From Welwitschia mirabilis (taxonomy: Eukaryota; Gnetophyta; Gnetopsida; Welwitschiales), in NCBI GenBank assembly GCA_051453625.1, contig JBOZIK010000001.1:87451649-87515648 (forward strand): 64,000 nucleotides of DNA, written 5' to 3'. Within the stretch, counting starts at the first letter, position 1. Each line of letters starts with the position of its first letter. Shown piece by piece: positions 34,467 through 46,235 of the stretch. A program made the position numbers and the translations under genes. Under the pieces are notes generated by a model. That model did not search any database. It was not told the DNA's origin and saw only the letters and a list, made by a program, of their open reading frames with translations.

Positions 34467-36059
34467 TGTTGAGTTTTGATGATAATGAAGAGATAAAGAA
34501 AATATTACAAAAACATGAAACCTTCATTACATTTGATAGCGTTTGAGGTAAATTGCAATACTTCATATTAGAATCAACAATCTTATAATCAAAGAGGCTG
34601 ATTTGACACAAGAAACATCTTTAGAAAGTTCATCATCTACCGTATCATCCAAATAATGGTATAAATGAAAAAAGAACTTATGATGATTAGGACACCTACT
34701 AGACTGATCTCATAGCTTATGTGGATCTTGTATGATGTGGCATCATCTTTTATGATGTTTAGATAAATCAAAATTCACTAAAATTTTACCATATTTCATG
34801 CGTCTTATTATGAAGTTGTTAGGGTTTTATCATGTTTATTGGTGCTTGCTATTTTTAGAGTATTTATTTCTAATAAATACCTCATTTTTCATAAACTCTA
34901 ATTTTATCTTTTTTAACACTGAAAATTCTAGTGACAAGAGATCCATCCTTATTTTTATAGAGAGATGTCTTCCTTTGTATTGGGCTATGTATTCTTGATT
35001 GAGATACTATTACTTTGTAACATGGATGTTGGTTTAAATATAATTAAGACTCTATTTTTCTTTTCATATCTTGTGTCATGTACATTTTCCTTATGATTTA
35101 TATTACTTATGATCCTGTGATAGATTCATCAATAATAGAGATCACAAAGGCAACCTTTATTAACGTTTATACTAGTAGCTTAGGTGCATTGCATTTTATT
35201 TCCTAGATTAAATTGCATTATTTTCATATTTTATTTAGTGCACCTAATATCTTAGATTGGTTTTGGTTTGATGATGACTTTTCTTGATTGATCTAAATTA
35301 TAAAAGGCTGATTTGAATGATAATTTGGTTTGGTAACCAGAAAATGTTGCATTTAGATTATCCTTACATCTCATTTGCATAGTGTGTTTATTTGAATTAT
35401 TTACTTTTCATTGTTATTTTGTTCTACTTAGAAAGTGCATAAGTATTTGATTTGAAATTAATTCTCNNNNNNNNNNNNNNNNNNNNNNNNNNNNNNNNNN
35501 NNNNNNNNNNNNNNNNNNNNNNNNNNNNNNNNNNNNNNNNNNNNNNNNNNNNNNNNNNNNNNNNNNNNNNNNNNNNNNNNNNNNNNNNNNNNNNNNNNNN
35601 NNNNNNNNNNNNNNNNNNNNNNNNNNNNNNNNNNNNNNNNNNNNNNNNNNNNNNNNNNNNNNNNNNNNNNNNNNNNNNNNNNNNNNNNNNNNNNNNNNNN
35701 NNNNNNNNNNNNNNNNNNNNNNNNNNNNNNNNNNNNNNNNNNNNNNNNNNNNNNNNNNNNNNNNNNNNNNNNNNNNNNNNNNNNNNNNNNNNNNNNNNNN
35801 NNNNNNNNNNNNNNNNNNNNNNNNNNNNNNNNNNNNNNNNNNNNNNNNNNNNNNNNNNNNNNNNNNNNNNNNNNNNNNNNNNNNNNNNNNNNNNNNNNNN
35901 NNNNNNNNNNNNNNNNNNNNNNNNNNNNNNNNNNNNNNNNNNNNAATTATGACATTTAGGTTTACTCTTATCTCTATTAGTGTGTTGTATTTGTGCATAT
36001 ATTTTTGATTAATAGGATTTGACTAAGGATGTAACATTGCATAAATAGGCACTGCAACA
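34467..36059 (+). repeat. 5' LTR of element P (with 478-N gap)
   Basis: It starts TGTTGAGTTTTGATGATAAT and ends ...actgcaaca right before the PBS. The 'agagatccatccttattttt' block near 34938 matches copy B and element 0. Gap 35467-35944. After the gap, gacatttaggtttactctta matches 3055-3075 of element 0. The 3' partner LTR was not found before the window ends. Confidence 0.6.
35467..35944. other. Assembly gap (478 N)
   Basis: Gap inside the LTR of P. The B and element 0 LTRs suggest that less sequence is missing than the N run implies. Confidence 0.95.
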
Positions 36060-36080
36060 TCTTAGTGCCATTATTGGTTA
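36060..36080 (+). other. Primer binding site, tRNA-Asp type (element P)
   Basis: TCTTAGTGCCATTATTGGTTA aligns with the PBS of copy B and with the tRNA-Asp complement. Six of eight differences to the latter are C-to-T or G-to-A. The following leader (...acttagagttcaa) matches copy B (...gcttggagtttaa). Confidence 0.65.
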
Positions 36081-36550
36081 AGAACACTTAGAGTTCAAGG
36101 ATTATTATTACTTAGATAAGTAGTTTAAATTTTGATTTAGGTATTCATCTAAAGTAGTATTGTATCTTTATAGTAGAACTATAGGTTTTTCTTTTCACAT
36201 TTTCCAAATTGAATTCCAAAAATAATGTCTTGTCATTCCACTTGTCATCTAAATGATGAGTAGTGATGATGGCTTATGAAACTAGGATTTTTCATTTTCA
36301 TAAGAACTAGGATTTTTCCTATAATATTCTCTATTATTCAGGTGACTCAGAAGCCAATTTTCAATTTTTATTTTGTGTTATTTTACAACTCTATTTTTAT
36401 ATGTTTTCTATTTTCAGGGTTTTTTATATCTTCTGTTATCTAGATACATCATCTAGATGATCATAGAGATGATGTTTATAGAAATAAAACTAAGCATGCT
36501 AGGACATGATAAAATCAAGTAAAAAGACAAAATATTAGATAGAGTAGCTC

Positions 36551-37760
36551 TTGATCAAAGAGAATATTAGGGAAGGTTTGATTGACTATAAACTAAGCCT
36601 AGGTACAAACATCTTAAGTACACAAAATATTTCAGGAATTAAGAAAGAAGAGTTTTTTACATTTATTATTTCTAAATATAATTTTTCTAAAGAAAATTTT
36701 TCAAAGAAAAGTTTAGAACAAAATAATTTTATTGCAATGTCGAATTCTATACAAAAATAGAAACAAGTTTCTTCACCTAATTTTCCTATCATGATAGGAA
36801 TATTTATTAATCCAAATACTAATGTTACTTTTAAAGAACTAACTATTAATGAAAAGTGTAAAATCCAAAATACTTTTCACCTACCTCCTAGTAATGATGT
36901 TGAGTTAAAAAATCTAAACACATATCCAATTTTTAATGAAGAAAATGATGAAAATCTCCTCCAACATATAGTAGACATCAAAGAATTAGCACTTACTTTA
37001 AAAAAGGGTAAAAAATAAATTAGTTATCATATGTATATGGTTATCTTTCTCATCACATTAAAAGGAAAAATAAAATTATTGCTAATAACTATTCTACATA
37101 AAATCTTAAAAACATGAAATCAAGATTAAGAAGCCTTTATAAAGGGACTTATAAGCAAAATAATAATAAGGAACAGAATGAAAGAGGTAAAAAATTTCTA
37201 ACAACAACCTGAAGAAGATTATGTCACTACTTATGAATAATTTTTTATTGCAATTCATTTTAATCTAATTGATAATTTCACTTAATAAGAATTAATAGAT
37301 TATTTGTGCAATGGACTTAATGGCCAAACTAAACAAATTGTAGATTTTTCATGTGATGAAAATTTAATGAATCTTACTTCAGAAAAGGCATGGAGGTTGT
37401 TAGAAGAACTAGTGGAAGTAAGTTAAACATGGTCTAAACTAACATCTAATGAAAATTATGTTGTAGGCCAAATCATAAAATATTTTAAAGAAAATAAGAA
37501 AAGAAGGAAGTAAAAACAAAAAAAGAACTAAAAAATGTAAATAAGAAATTCACAATAACATTAAAAAAATACACTCAAATGATTTTAGATGAAATAGTGG
37601 AAATTGAAAAGAATATGATTCCAACTTGTAATTTGTGTGAAGATAACTATCATGTAACTAAAGAGTGTCCTTTATTACCAACATACAAAGAGAAAATTTA
37701 TGAAGATGTGTGTGCTTTTAACCAAAAGTCCTTAAACTTTAAAAATCAAAACTAAAATAA
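36551..37760 (+). pseudogene. Gag region of element P
   Basis: The N-terminal pieces KENIREGLIDYK and, in a second frame from 36791, MIGIFINPNTNVTFKEL are open. The gag core follows with YLCNGLNGQTKQIVDFS and SEKAWRLLEELVEVS (37290-37430), the usual Athila-type blocks. A complete CCHC zinc knuckle CNLCEDNYHVTKEC is at 37627-37668. LLPTYKEKIYEDVC follows, as in copy B. At least four stops lie between these pieces. This protein class forms virus-like particles and binds element RNA; this copy cannot. Confidence 0.75.
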
Positions 37761-38579
37761 AAATTAATTTTAAACTAGGATGAATAGACAATATAACATT
37801 CTATATTTTGAGAACAAAATCAAGAACTTTTAAACAAGTCATACAAATTTCAATCATTTAAAAATAGATTTGAGAATGCAAGCTTTAAAAAAAACAACTC
37901 TTAATTCCAACCAAGTAGCTCAAATTATTAAGTAAGCATTTCAAATTCTTAAAATTAAAATAATCCACTTAGAAATTCTCTTAATGACTTAATAAAATAT
38001 CAAGAGAAGATAAACTAAAACATTGAAATTCTAGTGAATGTTCTTTAAGAAACTATGATTGCAAATCAAAGATCACAAGAATCACTTGTAATACAACTTT
38101 TTCCTAACCCTAATGAAGTAAGAACAGATTATAAGATTGTAACAAGAACTTAAAATAAAACAACAACTACTAACTATGAGTCTTTAACTTCTAAAATAAT
38201 AAAAAAGATGAAGAATAAGAAGAGAGGATATTGAAAACCTTAAAAAATCATAACTTCTTTTCTCCTTTAATTGATAAGCTTAATAAGAAAAATTCTTCGT
38301 TAGATAAAGGAATTAAACCTACTACCCCTTAGCTTAATAATAAATATCAATCCAATCATTAATGATCATTTTAAAGCCTTAATGCAAGATGTGAGCATAA
38401 AATTATCATTTTGAAACTCTTACAAGAAAATTCTAAATATTCTAAGTTGCATAAAGACCTAATGAGGAGAAAATAAAAAGGAATCGTACCTAGTAAATTA
38501 TTTCTAATCTAATCTATAACCAAATTATTTTTACAAAAATGTCTAAAATTTAAGAATCCAGGGGTAGCAATAGTTAGTG

Positions 38580-38930
38580 TGATATTATAAAGAAATAAAA
38601 GAATTAAGAAATCCTTAATTGATATAGGAGCAATTGTTAACATTATGCCTTTACACATCTGTTAATGACTTGGTTTAAAAGGAATAATTATGCCTACACA
38701 TATTATCTTAGAATTGGTAGATATATCAATGAAAAAATATTTAGGATTAATAAAAGGTTTGGAAATTTATATTGAGAAAGCATTATATCCATAGATATGG
38801 ATGTGATTGAAGTTGAGAATTATGGAGGTTATCCACTATGTCTAAGTAGAACTAAAATGATAAAGTTTTACTTAGAAAATAAAAAGTTTAACATTAGAGT
38901 TTTTATGCTACTAAAAAAAACTTAGGTGAT
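38580..38930 (+). pseudogene. Retropepsin-like protease of element P
   Basis: The active-site block SLIDIGAIVNIMPLHI (38609-38658) is followed by stops and by pieces PTHIILELVDISMKK and LGLIKGLEIYIEKALYP. It aligns with the intact frame of copy B. Both copies have Ile in place of the usual Thr/Ser after the catalytic Asp. Confidence 0.7.
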
Positions 38931-39559
38931 GATTGAAATGTAGAGGGAAAAATTAGGCAAACATTATTTTTACAGCATTATCCACTTGAATAAAGATTGT
39001 TAATGATTCATAAGCCTACATTGTATGATAATTAACTTGAATTAGAAACTTTAAAATCTTCCAATTATTATGAACTCTATTATGAGCATTTAGGAACTCA
39101 TTGTTTTAATTAGGAGAGTAGAGAAACTAAAACTATAATCTGCGAAGAAGTTCAACATCTGAAAATAATAAAGATTCTATATTTTAAGGGAGGTTTTCCA
39201 ACCTTATCATCTAGATAAGCAATTAACTTTGAGAAAAAATTAAAATAAACTAAAATTATAAATTTAAGTCTAAAACCTTTACCAAGTGCACTGAAATAAA
39301 TATTTTAATGTGATGATCAAAATGAATCAATAATAATAAATGATAATCTTTCCCCTTAATAAGAATTGATTTTAATCTAAGTTTTGAATTTTAAGATTAA
39401 TCCATTTTCTTGGACCCACAAAGATTTAACAACCATTCCTACTTCTATTTTTTAGCACAAAATCTACCTTGGTGATAATGTAAAACCTACTAAGCACACT
39501 AATGTGGACTAAATTAATCCCTTAAATAAATCATAAAAAATGATATCATTAAATTAATG

Positions 39560-40030
39560 GATGCTTAAATTATTTATGCCATATGTAATAGTAAGTAGAT
39601 TAGTCATTTGATGGTAGTATTTAAGAAAGATGGAAAGTGGAGAATGTGTATTGATTTTAGGAAGCTAAATAAAGTAACAAAAAAAGACCATTTCCCTTTA
39701 TCTTTTCTTAAGCAAATACTTGATAGAATCTAAGGACATCCATTTTATTTCATTCTTGATAGGTATAGTGGTTACAATCACATTTGTATAGATAGATATA
39801 ATCATGAAAAAATAAATTTTACTTCATCTTTTGAAATATTTACTTTTACATGCACGCCTTTTGGACTTTGTAATGCCCCTAGTACTTTCCAATAGGCAAT
39901 GATGGATATGTTTATTGATATGTTAAAGGATTCAATTGAAATTTTTATGGGTGAGTTTTCAATGTTTGGTAAAAACTCTAAATAAATCTTATAAATGTTA
40001 GAGAAAGTCCTTAATAGATGCATTAAGATT
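39560..40030 (+). pseudogene. Reverse transcriptase of element P, catalytic Asp pair lost
   Basis: The frame reads MVVFKKDGKWRMCIDFRKLN, HFPLSFLKQILDRI, a stop, then DRYSGYNHICID, FTFTCTPFGLCNAPSTFQ, a stop, and MMDMFIDMLKDSIEIFMGEFSMFG. All expected Ty3/gypsy RT blocks are in order and nearly in one frame, so the gene is easily recognised. The FMDDF catalytic block of copies A and B reads FMGEF here, removing both catalytic aspartates. This change and at least two stops make it inactive. Confidence 0.85.
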
Positions 40031-40369
40031 GGCCTAATTTGAGTTGATAGAAGAGCTTCTTTCTAATTGATAATGGAATTATCTTAGATCATTACATTTC
40101 TAATCAAGGAATTAGGATGAACCCTAAAAATATAAGTATCATTAAAAATATATCTTCTCTAATAAATGTAAAACAAGTTTGATCATTTCTTGGTCATTTT
40201 GGCTTTTATCATCATTTTATTCTGGATTATGATAAAATTTGTAAACCCCTTCACTTGTTACTTAAAAAATAAGCTAAATTTGAATGGAATAAATCTTACC
40301 ATCACTTAAAAATAAAATCTCTCTTAGACCTATTGTAATAGAACCCAATTTAAATAAAAATTTTAATTA

Positions 40370-40720
40370 ATGTGGGATTCCAGTAATATTACCATGAATG
40401 GGGTTCTTAGACAAAAGTATGAAGATAATTTTAAAATTATATCTTGTCATAGAAAAACTTTGTTTAAATCTCAATCAATATATACTACTACTAAGAAAGA
40501 AATGTTAGCCATAATCTTTTGCCTAGATAATATTAGATACTATATTTTATCCTTTTATATGAATGTTTATATCAAACATGCAGCTATTAGATACCTTATG
40601 ATCAAGAAATATTCTAGTGCTAAACTTATTAAATGGATCCTTGTCATGTAAGAATTTAATTTTACCATCATTGATAAAGTATAAAAATATAATAATGTAG
40701 TAGATCATTTATCACATTTT
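40370..40720 (+). pseudogene. RNase H region of element P
   Basis: An open frame of about 93 residues starts WDSSNITMNGVLRQKYED and continues ISCHRKTLFKSQSIYTTT and KKEMLAIIFCLDNIRYYILS. It aligns with copy B (CDSSNFTIYGVLYSKYEN...). The first Cys of the C-D-S-S block is Trp here. After a stop, EFNFTIIDKV and VVDHLSH follow, the usual link to integrase. Confidence 0.8.
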
Positions 40721-40779
40721 TTTCTTCTCTTGATGATCTTGTAATTGATTATTCTTTTCTAGATGAAAAACTTTTTATC

Positions 40780-42010
40780 ATATTTTCTACTCGTCCTTAT
40801 CCTTGGTATGTTGATATAGTTAATTATCTTGTAACTATGAAAAACCATAACATTGGAGCTATAATTCTAAAAAAAAAAAAAAAAAAAAAAACTTGGAATG
40901 GATAGAGACATATTTTTACCATAGGTGCAAAGATTAAATTATTAAAAAAGGTATACCTAAATGGAAAAACTTAGACATCCTTCATCTTTACCTTGGTGAT
41001 GTTTGTGAAGGTTATTTTAGTGGATAGAAAATAATAATGAAAATTCTTCACTTTGGTTTTTTTGATCTAGTATTTGTTAGAACTCTTTTGATTTTGGTAG
41101 AAGATGTGATGCTTCTCAATGTTATGGTAGTTTTATTCATTCTCATGATATGCTCCTTAAACCTATTCTTAAATGTAAACCTTTTGATTATTACAGAATA
41201 TACTTTATAAGCCATATTAAACCATATTCTAATGATAAGAATTGCATTTTAGTGGCTATTGATTATATTACTAACTGAGATGAAGATATTTTTACTTTTA
41301 TAAATGATGCCCAAACTATTCGCAATTTTATTAAAAACCATATTTTTCAACATTTTTGTTTTTCTAAAACTATCATTAGTGATCAAGGAATTCATTTTAT
41401 AAATCATATTTTTAGGATACTTCTTTTGTCCATTAGAATTAAACATAGAGTATCTTGTTCTTATTACCTACAAACCAATGGTCAAGCTAAAAATGCGAAT
41501 AAAAAAACAAAAGAAAACACTTTAAAAACTTATCTTTATTAACACGAAATATTGGGATTATAAGCTTAATGATGTTATTTGAGCTTACCATACTACTTGG
41601 CATAATTTTCTTGGTTTTTCATCTTATGAACTTATATATGAAAAAGTTTTTATTTTACTAGTTGATGTCTGTTATAAATCTTATCATTCTTCTTATCAAT
41701 TTAATCTTATAGACCTTCATGAAAATCTTAAAAATAGATTAGCTCAACTTATTCATTTAGATAGAAAATGTACATGTGTCATATATCATCAACTCATTCA
41801 CAAAGCCTAAGGTAAGTTCAAACATGATAAAAAGTTACTTTATAAAAAGTCTGAACCTGGCCAACTTATTCTTTTGTATAATACTAGAGTGCATCTTTTA
41901 CACAACAAGTTTATCTTTAAATTATTAAGTCGTTGTCTTATAAAAAAAGTACATTCTGATGAATATGTTGAGATTTTCACTTAGATATTAGGAATACTTA
42001 GAAAGTTAAT
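40780..42010 (+). pseudogene. Integrase of element P
   Basis: After PWYVDIVNYLVT (upstream linker), an A-homopolymer (40869-40891) interrupts the zinc region. Core blocks follow: ILVAIDYITN then a stop and DED, TIISDQGIHFINHIFRI, and SYYLQTNGQAKNANKK. A C-terminal part has FLGFSSYELIYEKVF and LIDLHENLKNRLAQLIHLDR. These are the conserved steps of Athila/Tat-type integrases, through frameshifts. The His-Pro of the usual YHPQTNG is changed to YLQTNG. Confidence 0.75.
40869..40891 (+). repeat. A homopolymer (23 A)
   Basis: A run of 23 A lies inside the integrase zinc region. It could be slippage, or an assembly length error. Confidence 0.8.
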
Positions 42011-44001
42011 GAACAAAGTTTGAAAATATATGAAAAACCTTTAGATGTAACCTTGAACATGATAAAAACAAATATCTTGGAGGTTCTCCCTAAGGAGGAG
42101 AACTTTCTTCCTATCATCATCTGAATTCTCTCTAAGCCTTTTTCTTTGATGGATGTTGTAATATAACTTGATCATCTTTAACTTAACTTATGTATTTTCT
42201 TTATAAATTTTTCATGACTAATATTCATTCTCAACCATTTTATAGTGATAAGATTGTATTCACCTAATATTAAAAGATCCACATGTTTATGAACTTCACT
42301 TTAGAGGAAGATTCCTTGGTTCTTATATTTTTCTCAATGATGTAATACCTTTAGTAATTTAGATGTATTTTTTTCTATCTTTCATCTCATTTATTTACCT
42401 TCATATTTTTGATTGTGTAATAATGTAGAAGTTATTTGTAAAAAATCAAAATAAAGAAATAGTGACCATAATCTATTGTATCTACACTAAAATACATGGT
42501 TATCATGATGTACTATTGCACCATAGTAAACTCTTTTGAAAGGAATCTTTAGCAGTGTTATTAGATATGGGAATTCCACTAGGGGGTTAGTTGGCCATGT
42601 GTCATGGATTCTTACTTCTCTGACTATGGTTTCACTCCCTTATCATAGAAATTAGTAATAAAACATTAAGTCTATAGGATAAATAGTGTTTCTAGAGTTA
42701 TCAGAGGCATTGCTTATTTTCTAGACTCTTAGTATTCTCACATGATCATTTTACTTTTAAGGGTTTAGATGTATTTTGGGTTGTGATAAGGTGAGTTCAT
42801 TTCTGAGTAGTTTTTCGTCTTATCATTTATTGTTTTGATCACTTAATCTCTGGTTTCATCATAATCACTACCTTTTCAAGTGAAACTTTATGGAGTCAAT
42901 ACATTTTATCATTGATCTTTACTTTAATGATTTTATGATGTCTTCCGAGGGGGTTTACTAGGTTAAAGTTTAGGGTAGGTACACTATCTTCTTCATGTTT
43001 CTAGTTGTCCATTTTAGTTTTGTTTTTCTTTGATTCTTTGGTTTATTATTTCATAGTTATTTCCATACTTTTTAATCATTATTTTTAGGAACTTATTATT
43101 CTAAAGTTTTCTTGTAGTTATTTTCACTTTTACTTATGTTATTTTATCAATAAAAGTTAGATTTCTTTTAGCATTTTAATTACATGGTATTCTCTTATTC
43201 TTAGATAATGTTCTTTATAATTTTCATAATGTTCCTTTAAATATTTTGAAGTTCTACATATTTTCCATGATAATTTTTCAATTTGAGCACATTTGCTCAA
43301 TTTTGTTATCATTACTAGTTCTATTTAGTGCACTTTCTTTGTCCTATATTTTGATTCTTTAGAGTTTTCTCATTACTTATCCTTATTTGCCATTGTTCTT
43401 TACCATTCTATATCTTTTTGATTTTTTTGATACATTTTAATACCTTCATGCTAATATCTGGGCCTACATTATTTATCTAACATTTTCATTTTTCTAAAAT
43501 TTTTCTAAGTTTTATCATTTACTAAGTCATCTAGACGATAAGGTGGATGACAGATGAGATTGTTTTGGATAGTCATCCTGGGGCTATTATTTGGATGACA
43601 TAATTAGATGATAGTGTGATAATAAAACCATAACTTGCCCTTTGTTTCCACCATTTTTCTTAATTCTTACATTGTTTTTATCTATTTTGTTGAGAGACAA
43701 TCATCATGCTAGGGCCTACTAATGTCTTGGATCTTTCACCTATAAGTTTAGTGCCCCAAATTTTGAGAGTTGGGAGAATTTGTTAAAATGAGGTATGTTT
43801 TTCTCTCTGTCATTATTTTTTACTTTTTTTCCTATTTTTCAGGCTTTTATAAAATATCTTTCATGTATATCATTTAGTTTTTTATGATATTTAATTTGGT
43901 ACTTACAGATCTAATTTTTGTCAAGTATTTTGTGAGATAGAATTAAATTTTCATTTTTAAGCCTTTTTTTCTTGAAAACTATAAGTCAAAATGTAGTGGT
44001 C
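42010..44001 (+). other. 3' non-coding region of element P, left part
   Basis: Homologous to 1-1160 and, reversed, to 4262-6230. It carries ggggttagttggccatg (42580-42597) and GTCATCTAGACGATAAGGTG-type palindromes at 43528-43615. No coding potential was seen. It ends mid-homology at atgtagtg|gtc, where the CACTA-like insertion starts. Confidence 0.7.
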
Positions 44002-44029
44002 TACTACATGAAATATATGCTTTTAAGGT

Positions 44030-44270
44030 CTAAAAAAATGTCTTAAATGCTTTTAAGGCATTACTTTATAAAACACTTTAAAAAAAGGTCACCTTAAAAG
44101 CCAATAGGATTTTAACGCATTTCTAAGATGTTTTAATAAAAATTCCTTAAAAGGCCTTTTGAGGTGTTTCAAAAGAAACGCCTTAAAATGCCTTTTGAGC
44201 TGCTTATCTCTATGAATGCTTCAAAAGCCATTTTGAGGTGTTTTTATCAAATAAATACCTTAACAGATGT
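44030..44270. repeat. CACTA subterminal repeats, left
   Basis: At least eight short motifs of the type ttttaaggc, ccttaaaa and aaggccttttgaggtgttt occur in both orientations. They mirror those at 61495-61690. In CACTA elements such repeats bind the transposase. Confidence 0.7.
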
Positions 44271-45044
44271 CACCTGGAGAAGAAAGATTATAAATCCATT
44301 ATGATTACTAGATTTCATAATTTAGATTTCTTTGGCATGAAAAGGGTACATGTTAAAATATATAGCATAATTTAATTAAACCATGTTTATAAGTTAAGTT
44401 TCCAATCTATTAAACTCCATCATTGATTTTACTTGGTAAAGCAAATCAATAAAGCTAATGAGTGCAACATGATTCTATGTAAATTAGATTCTTTAAAATA
44501 TAAAAGCAAAGAGTATATGTATAGAAATTATGTATGATATTCTATATTAAGAAACCAAATTATCAATAATGATCTCCATTAAAAAGAATATACAGCATTA
44601 TAAATAAAAGATTATTACACTTGATGGCAACTAGCATAAAGTATTTTGCCATAAGATTAGATGTAATGGTAGTTATTAAAAGCAAACAGATAATGGCAAA
44701 GCAAGATTTTTTAAATGCTAGTGGTAATCCCTCAAAATATTCCAAATCACTATAGTTTTGAATTCCTCAATGCAAGTGTTATTTCATGTAGCATTTACAT
44801 AGACTCTCTTCTTGCATTTATTTTTAATATGAGAATAATCTATGCTTTAGAGAACATAAACATATATAAAACCTATATTAAGATAGTTATTCTAGTTACC
44901 TAATCAATAGGCTTTAAGCAGACAATCAAAATACAACTTTAAACATGTTAAAATTTTGAAATCAATGTTACTGCATTTTATAATTGACATCAAATCTCTG
45001 CATTATTAAAAAGATAAATTTAAAAAGAAAAAAGAGCAAAATAC

Positions 45045-45143
45045 CTACTAAGATTCCATACCATAAGTCTTCTATCAATACTACAAGGATCTAATGTAGT
45101 TTCATTTGTTGGAGTCCATCTAATTTGAAACACCTCTTCTTTG
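45045..45143 (-). pseudogene. MSI1/RBBP4-like WD40 exon captured in the CACTA element
   Basis: The minus strand reads KEEVFQIRWTPTNETTLDPC, then SIDRRLMVWNLSR, with no stop. It ends at a good splice donor (agtag|gtatttt). Plant MSI1 has KEEVFQVGWNPKNETILASC...GRRLMVWDLSR at this place, in the C-terminal WD40 repeats. Such proteins are histone-binding subunits of CAF-1 and PRC2. Neither the preceding nor the following exon was found nearby, so only one exon of about 33 codons is visible. Retention of an intron border points to DNA-level capture rather than retrocopying. The MSI1 comparison is from memory. Confidence 0.6.
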
Positions 45144-45144
45144 G

Positions 45145-46235
45145 AATTTGATATAATTGAATAATTAATAAAAGGCAAAAATTAAAGAGTTCAAAGATTT
45201 ATTAAACTCCATGGATCATTGTTGTGCTACATCAACAAATGTATTGGAACATAAGAAATACAAACATCATATTCATGAATAATAAAAATCAAAATAATTG
45301 TTTAAATAATGGAATTGTGTTTTCTATCATAAGTGACTATTTAATCTTATCATTCAAATGTCTTTTTTTGGCTATAGTATCATATTAACCAAATGGAGAT
45401 GTATTTTAATCACTAATGTAACTAGTGTCACACCATGCATCTATAATAAAATAAACTAGATCAAATGTTACATACTAGGGAGTGTAGTACTAACCAATTA
45501 TATCTTCTGTCCTTAATGCCATAAAGAGACACATGCAAGGATTAGTATGCAATCAAGGATATTAGAGATACACCATTAGGTACCTTCTCTTATGTAAAAG
45601 GTAGCATTGGTAATGTTAATAAAAAACTATGGAAACATTGAAAAGATTGCAGAACTAAATAATATAGTTTGTAGTGGAAAAAAGAAAAGGTATATGTAAT
45701 GTACTCGATGGTATTTGGAATTTATGTTGGAATTTATACAATGTACTTGATGGTATTGCAGAAATAAAGGAACAATATCAATGTCCCTAATCCATCACAT
45801 GTACTTCTCCTAGTATTTTATATTGGAATTTAGTAGTTTTAGAATCCATGGAAGGAATTGACAATCTTCTTATATTTTTTTAAAAAGGTCATTAATTTGC
45901 TTAGTAATAAATGGTTTATGAAAATAGATGAATATTTTGATGGCTTCAGTAAGCATGCTTTACATTTTATATATATTTTTATCATTATTTATCATTGATT
46001 AGATTAATGTTTCACATGGAATATTTACCAGAGAAGGACACATAATCCTCGTGTAGGTATTGGACTTGCATTTACATATTGACTTGTCATTTTTTGCTAT
46101 GCTTTATAATTATGATTTTCTAAATACCTAGTTTTATGTAGAAAAATTAGTGGTGAATAAGAAATAACTAACCTTTTTTTAATTATCCTGATTGGACTTT
46201 GATTAATCAAGCAAAAAATAAATTTCTATTCATTT
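45145..46235. other. CACTA interior, nothing recognised
   Basis: A+T-rich sequence without an open frame of note. It could be intron sequence captured with the MSI1-like exon, but no second exon could be confirmed. Confidence 0.4.

Larger units (their letters stand above)
34467..44001 (+). mobile_element. Element P, 5' part (LTR to 3' non-coding region)
   Basis: Athila/Tat-like Ty3 element in the order LTR, PBS, leader, gag (36551-37760), protease (about 38580-38930), RT (39560-40030), RNase H (40370-40720), integrase (40780-42010) and 3' non-coding region. It breaks at 44001, where CACTA-like termini begin, and its sequence resumes at 61707. All domains are pseudogenic. Confidence 0.85.

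Noticed and set aside
35414-35998. Long open frames on both strands
   Set aside because: They cross a 478-N gap inside the LTR of P; no real coding sequence.
42540-43020. Taking the ggggttagttggccatg block as the start of the 3' LTR of P
   Set aside because: It is absent from the 5' LTR of P and lies upstream of the extra ORF in copy A, so it is internal non-coding sequence.
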